Assembly (NCBI RefSeq): GCF_045679555.1
Contig: NC_092094.1
Span: forward strand, 12,905,612-12,969,611
Direction: 5' to 3'
DNA from: Salvelinus alpinus
Lineage: Eukaryota > Chordata > Actinopteri > Salmoniformes > Salmonidae
DNA: 64,000 nucleotides
The notes below the pieces were generated by a model. The model made no database searches and was not told the origin of the DNA. It saw only the letters and a list, made by a program, of their open reading frames with translations. Shown here piece by piece: positions 47,206 to 64,000 of this stretch (its first letter is position 1; each line of letters starts with the position of its first letter). A program made the position numbers and the translations under genes.

Positions 47206-49090
47206 CAAACACTTAAAAGTCACACCCTCTCCCCTCAAATTAAGTGGACACTTCTGATGATGTATCATGGTGTCTGACAAGTTGGCACTTGCAGAGCAAG
47301 GGGCAAGGGAAGAATAAATACATTTTAAATGGACCGCTTTTGCCCCGGAAATGTATCACTCATTCATCCCACGGTTGTGTTTTCAGTCATCGTGGAACCA
47401 CCGGTAGCTGTTGTGTGTGTTTATATGCGCTAGTCAATTATGAATACATTTCATATCTTGGCTAAAAGACAATAAGTGTGATGTCAGGGAAAGTTATATG
47501 TGCAAGATAACATTTCCAAAAGCTTACCAAACAAAAACATAATTACTTTTATGATAAGTGTTTGAGCCGTCATGTGCATTCGTAACTCAATTTCTAACTT
47601 ATTTACATTTGTTTTTACTTACACTTGTATGTTGACTTCTCCATATTAATGTTGGTTTTAAGCTTTGTCTGACTTTTCTTAGCGGATGTACAATCATCGC
47701 AAAATGAATTATGGGGCATTTCATGCCACGGATTGAACATAATTGTACACTCACTGAGGGGCTTGTTAGCAAGATGGCTGCGCGGTGGCTTAATTACAGT
47801 TAGTCATCCTGGGTTTATACACATCACTGGTTTAAAATCACATTTTTAAGGGAGACTGCATTCCAAACACGTTTTAAACTCATAAAAGACACACCCTCCT
47901 CCATTTACCCTCGCCTTATGCCCTTGGGGAATCCCTGCGGCCATCTGTCGTCGGTCCAAATTATGAGCCCAGGGAAGTTAGCAACCTTACTCCTCCATTG
48001 TAAAAATATTTTGGAAGGTATAGAAATGTATTCATTCATGTCTAGATTATTTTTTGACACATTTGATTTATTACAGACACCTTAATGCCTACTTTTTAAA
48101 TTATTATGTGAGCTAAACATACAAATAAAAAATATATCAATATATTCGCCTTCAAGTATTTTTTAAAAAGAGTACTAATGTTACTTTCCCCACTACAACA
48201 ACAACAAAAACATTTAAATACAAGTAATTATGTCCTTTGAACATTCCTATGGAGGACTGCTTCTACTGGGGATTGCCAGTATGGGTGAACATTGGCTTCA
48301 AAGAATCTCAGTGGCCTATACATTGCATCAGCAATCCAGGGTGTGTATACATAATTGTTTTAAACCTAACCTTAACCACACTGCTAACCTTATGCCTAAA
48401 CCTAAATTAAGACCAAAAAGCACATTTTTGTTTTCATGAATTATTACCATTTAGCCAGTTTTGACTGTGGATGTGGTATATAGTGGAAACCCAAATGCAG
48501 CTGAAAACAGCAGTCAGTCGGGGCATGTGAAGGTTCAGCCAAACCACTAATGCATATTTAAAGTAGGCTGGTTTTTACATTAAAAAAAAATGGTTGTAAT
48601 CAAATGTCTTCATTGACCTGTAATAATATGGTATATTTGAAAATCCTTGTTACAGCTCATAAGCTGCCACACTGCTGCCACCTGTTATCCACTATTCACA
48701 TTGCACAATGCCATTTGATCTGTGTGATTACAGGGATTTTGGGTTGTAATGATGAATAGATAATTCAGTCCAAAAGAACACAAAGACAATATAAAGAGGA
48801 AACGATTTATATTAAATATTAAGTAAAACAGTAAACAGTAAACAGTGAAACCCTGGTATGTTAAAATGCTTCAAGCTAAACAATGATAGAAAAGTATTGA
48901 GAGTGAGTACAATATGCTCAAACCTCTAGAATAAAAATCTACGTAACAATAAGCAATATATTAACTTTAATAAACAAACATTTTAGGTGAATGCTTTTGG
49001 CAATCAATTGAAGATTGGTTAAGTACTATCCCAAGAGAAACAGGAAATCAGCTGTCAGGGTCTATCACATCAGGCCAATACAGTATATCT
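47206..49090. other. Gene-free stretch downstream of SMC1B
   Basis: AT-rich. No exon, RNA gene or complete element recognised on either strand. Confidence 0.5.
48966..48971 (-). promoter_or_regulatory. Candidate poly(A) signal for SMC1B
   Basis: ATTAAA on the minus strand about 155 bp past the SMC1B stop codon. Position only. Confidence 0.3.
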
Positions 49091-49099
49091 TTGATTGTT

Positions 49100-49119
49100 C
49101 TTTCTTTCTTTCTTTCTTT
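49100..49119. repeat. (CTTT)n microsatellite
   Basis: Five TTTC units just past the SMC1B stop codon, in the 3' UTR. Confidence 0.85.
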
Positions 49120-49125
49120 CCTACT

Positions 49126-63582
<14,457 letters not shown>

Positions 63583-63627
63583 CTGGGGGATGAGGACGAA
63601 GAGAGGGACAGTTCTTTTATTTTATTT

Positions 63628-63856
63628 TTAACCTGTATTTAACTAGGCAAGTCAGTTAAGAACAAATTCTTATTTAGAATAGCGGCCTACACCGGCCAAA
63701 CCCGGACGACGCTGGGCCAATTGTGCGCCGCCTTACGGGATTCCCAATCACAGCCGGTTGTGATACAGCCTGGACTTGAACTAGAGTGTTTGTAGTGACA
63801 CCTCTAGCACTGAGATGCAGTGCCTTAGACCGCTGCGCCACTCGGGAGCCTAAGAG
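63628..63856 (-). mobile_element. tRNA-derived salmonid SINE
   Basis: The minus strand begins ggctcccgagtggcgcagcg (A box) with ctagttcaagtccaggctgt (B box), and ends with ttaactgacttgcctagtta and an A-rich tail. In the SMC1B intron upstream of exon 63582-63344. Confidence 0.87.
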
Positions 63857-63862
63857 CATATA

Positions 63863-64000
63863 CAGTGGGGAGAACAAGTATTTGATACACTGCCGATTTT
63901 GCAGGTTTTCCTACTTACAAAGCATGTAGAGGTCTGTAATTTTTATCATAGGTACACTTCAACTATGAGAGACGGAATCTAAAACAAAAATCCAGAAAAT
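63863..64000. mobile_element. Start of a Tc1-like MITE (runs off window)
   Basis: cagtggggagaacaagtatt follows a TA and continues as in the element at 52425-52988, reading through to its inner arm. The other end is beyond the window. Confidence 0.85.

Overview
The window is nuclear DNA of a salmonid fish (Salmo/Oncorhynchus/Salvelinus type). This is shown by spliced vertebrate genes, several generations of salmonid Tc1-like elements (including one with the termini and transposase of the Sleeping Beauty group), tRNA-derived SINEs with the salmonid 3' tails, and dense nests of L2-, jockey-, hAT- and LTR-type elements. I cannot assign the genus.

Layout. Positions 1-2706 are one uninterrupted 31-bp minisatellite. 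From 2707 to about 13150 there is no host gene, only MITEs, a Tc1-like element, a LINE tail and a solo LTR split by a LINE. On the minus strand, 13160-20040 holds a complete four-exon BORCS5 gene (myristoylated BORC subunit, lysosome positioning), whose 5.9-kb first intron is a nest of transposons. From 20.5 to 24.2 kb are LINE and Tc1 fragments. Minus strand 24234-28901 is a broken aldo-keto reductase gene (AKR1B type) with exons 2-10 recognisable, frameshifts, and a short LTR element inserted beside exon 6. From 29.4 to 31.5 kb lie a 140-bp tandem repeat and a stray rDNA fragment (3' end of 28S plus likely spacer). From 31.6 to 47.2 kb is a transposon graveyard with at least three levels of nesting. 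It contains one LINE with an uninterrupted 1017-codon ORF carrying a 2A-like motif at its N terminus.

Minus strand 49126-63582 carries 21 exons, including the stop codon, of the meiotic cohesin gene SMC1B (1031 codons seen). About 200 N-terminal codons, including Walker A, lie beyond the right edge. All exon joins keep frame, two introns use GC-AG boundaries, and the introns hold Tc1, hAT, MITE, SINE and long CA repeats.

The host genes are not functionally linked: a lysosome-transport subunit, a dead reductase and a meiotic chromosome protein. I found no operon-like or novel multi-gene system. The points of interest are the nesting order, the 2A-LINE, the repeat-flanked SMC1B exon and the orphan rDNA piece.
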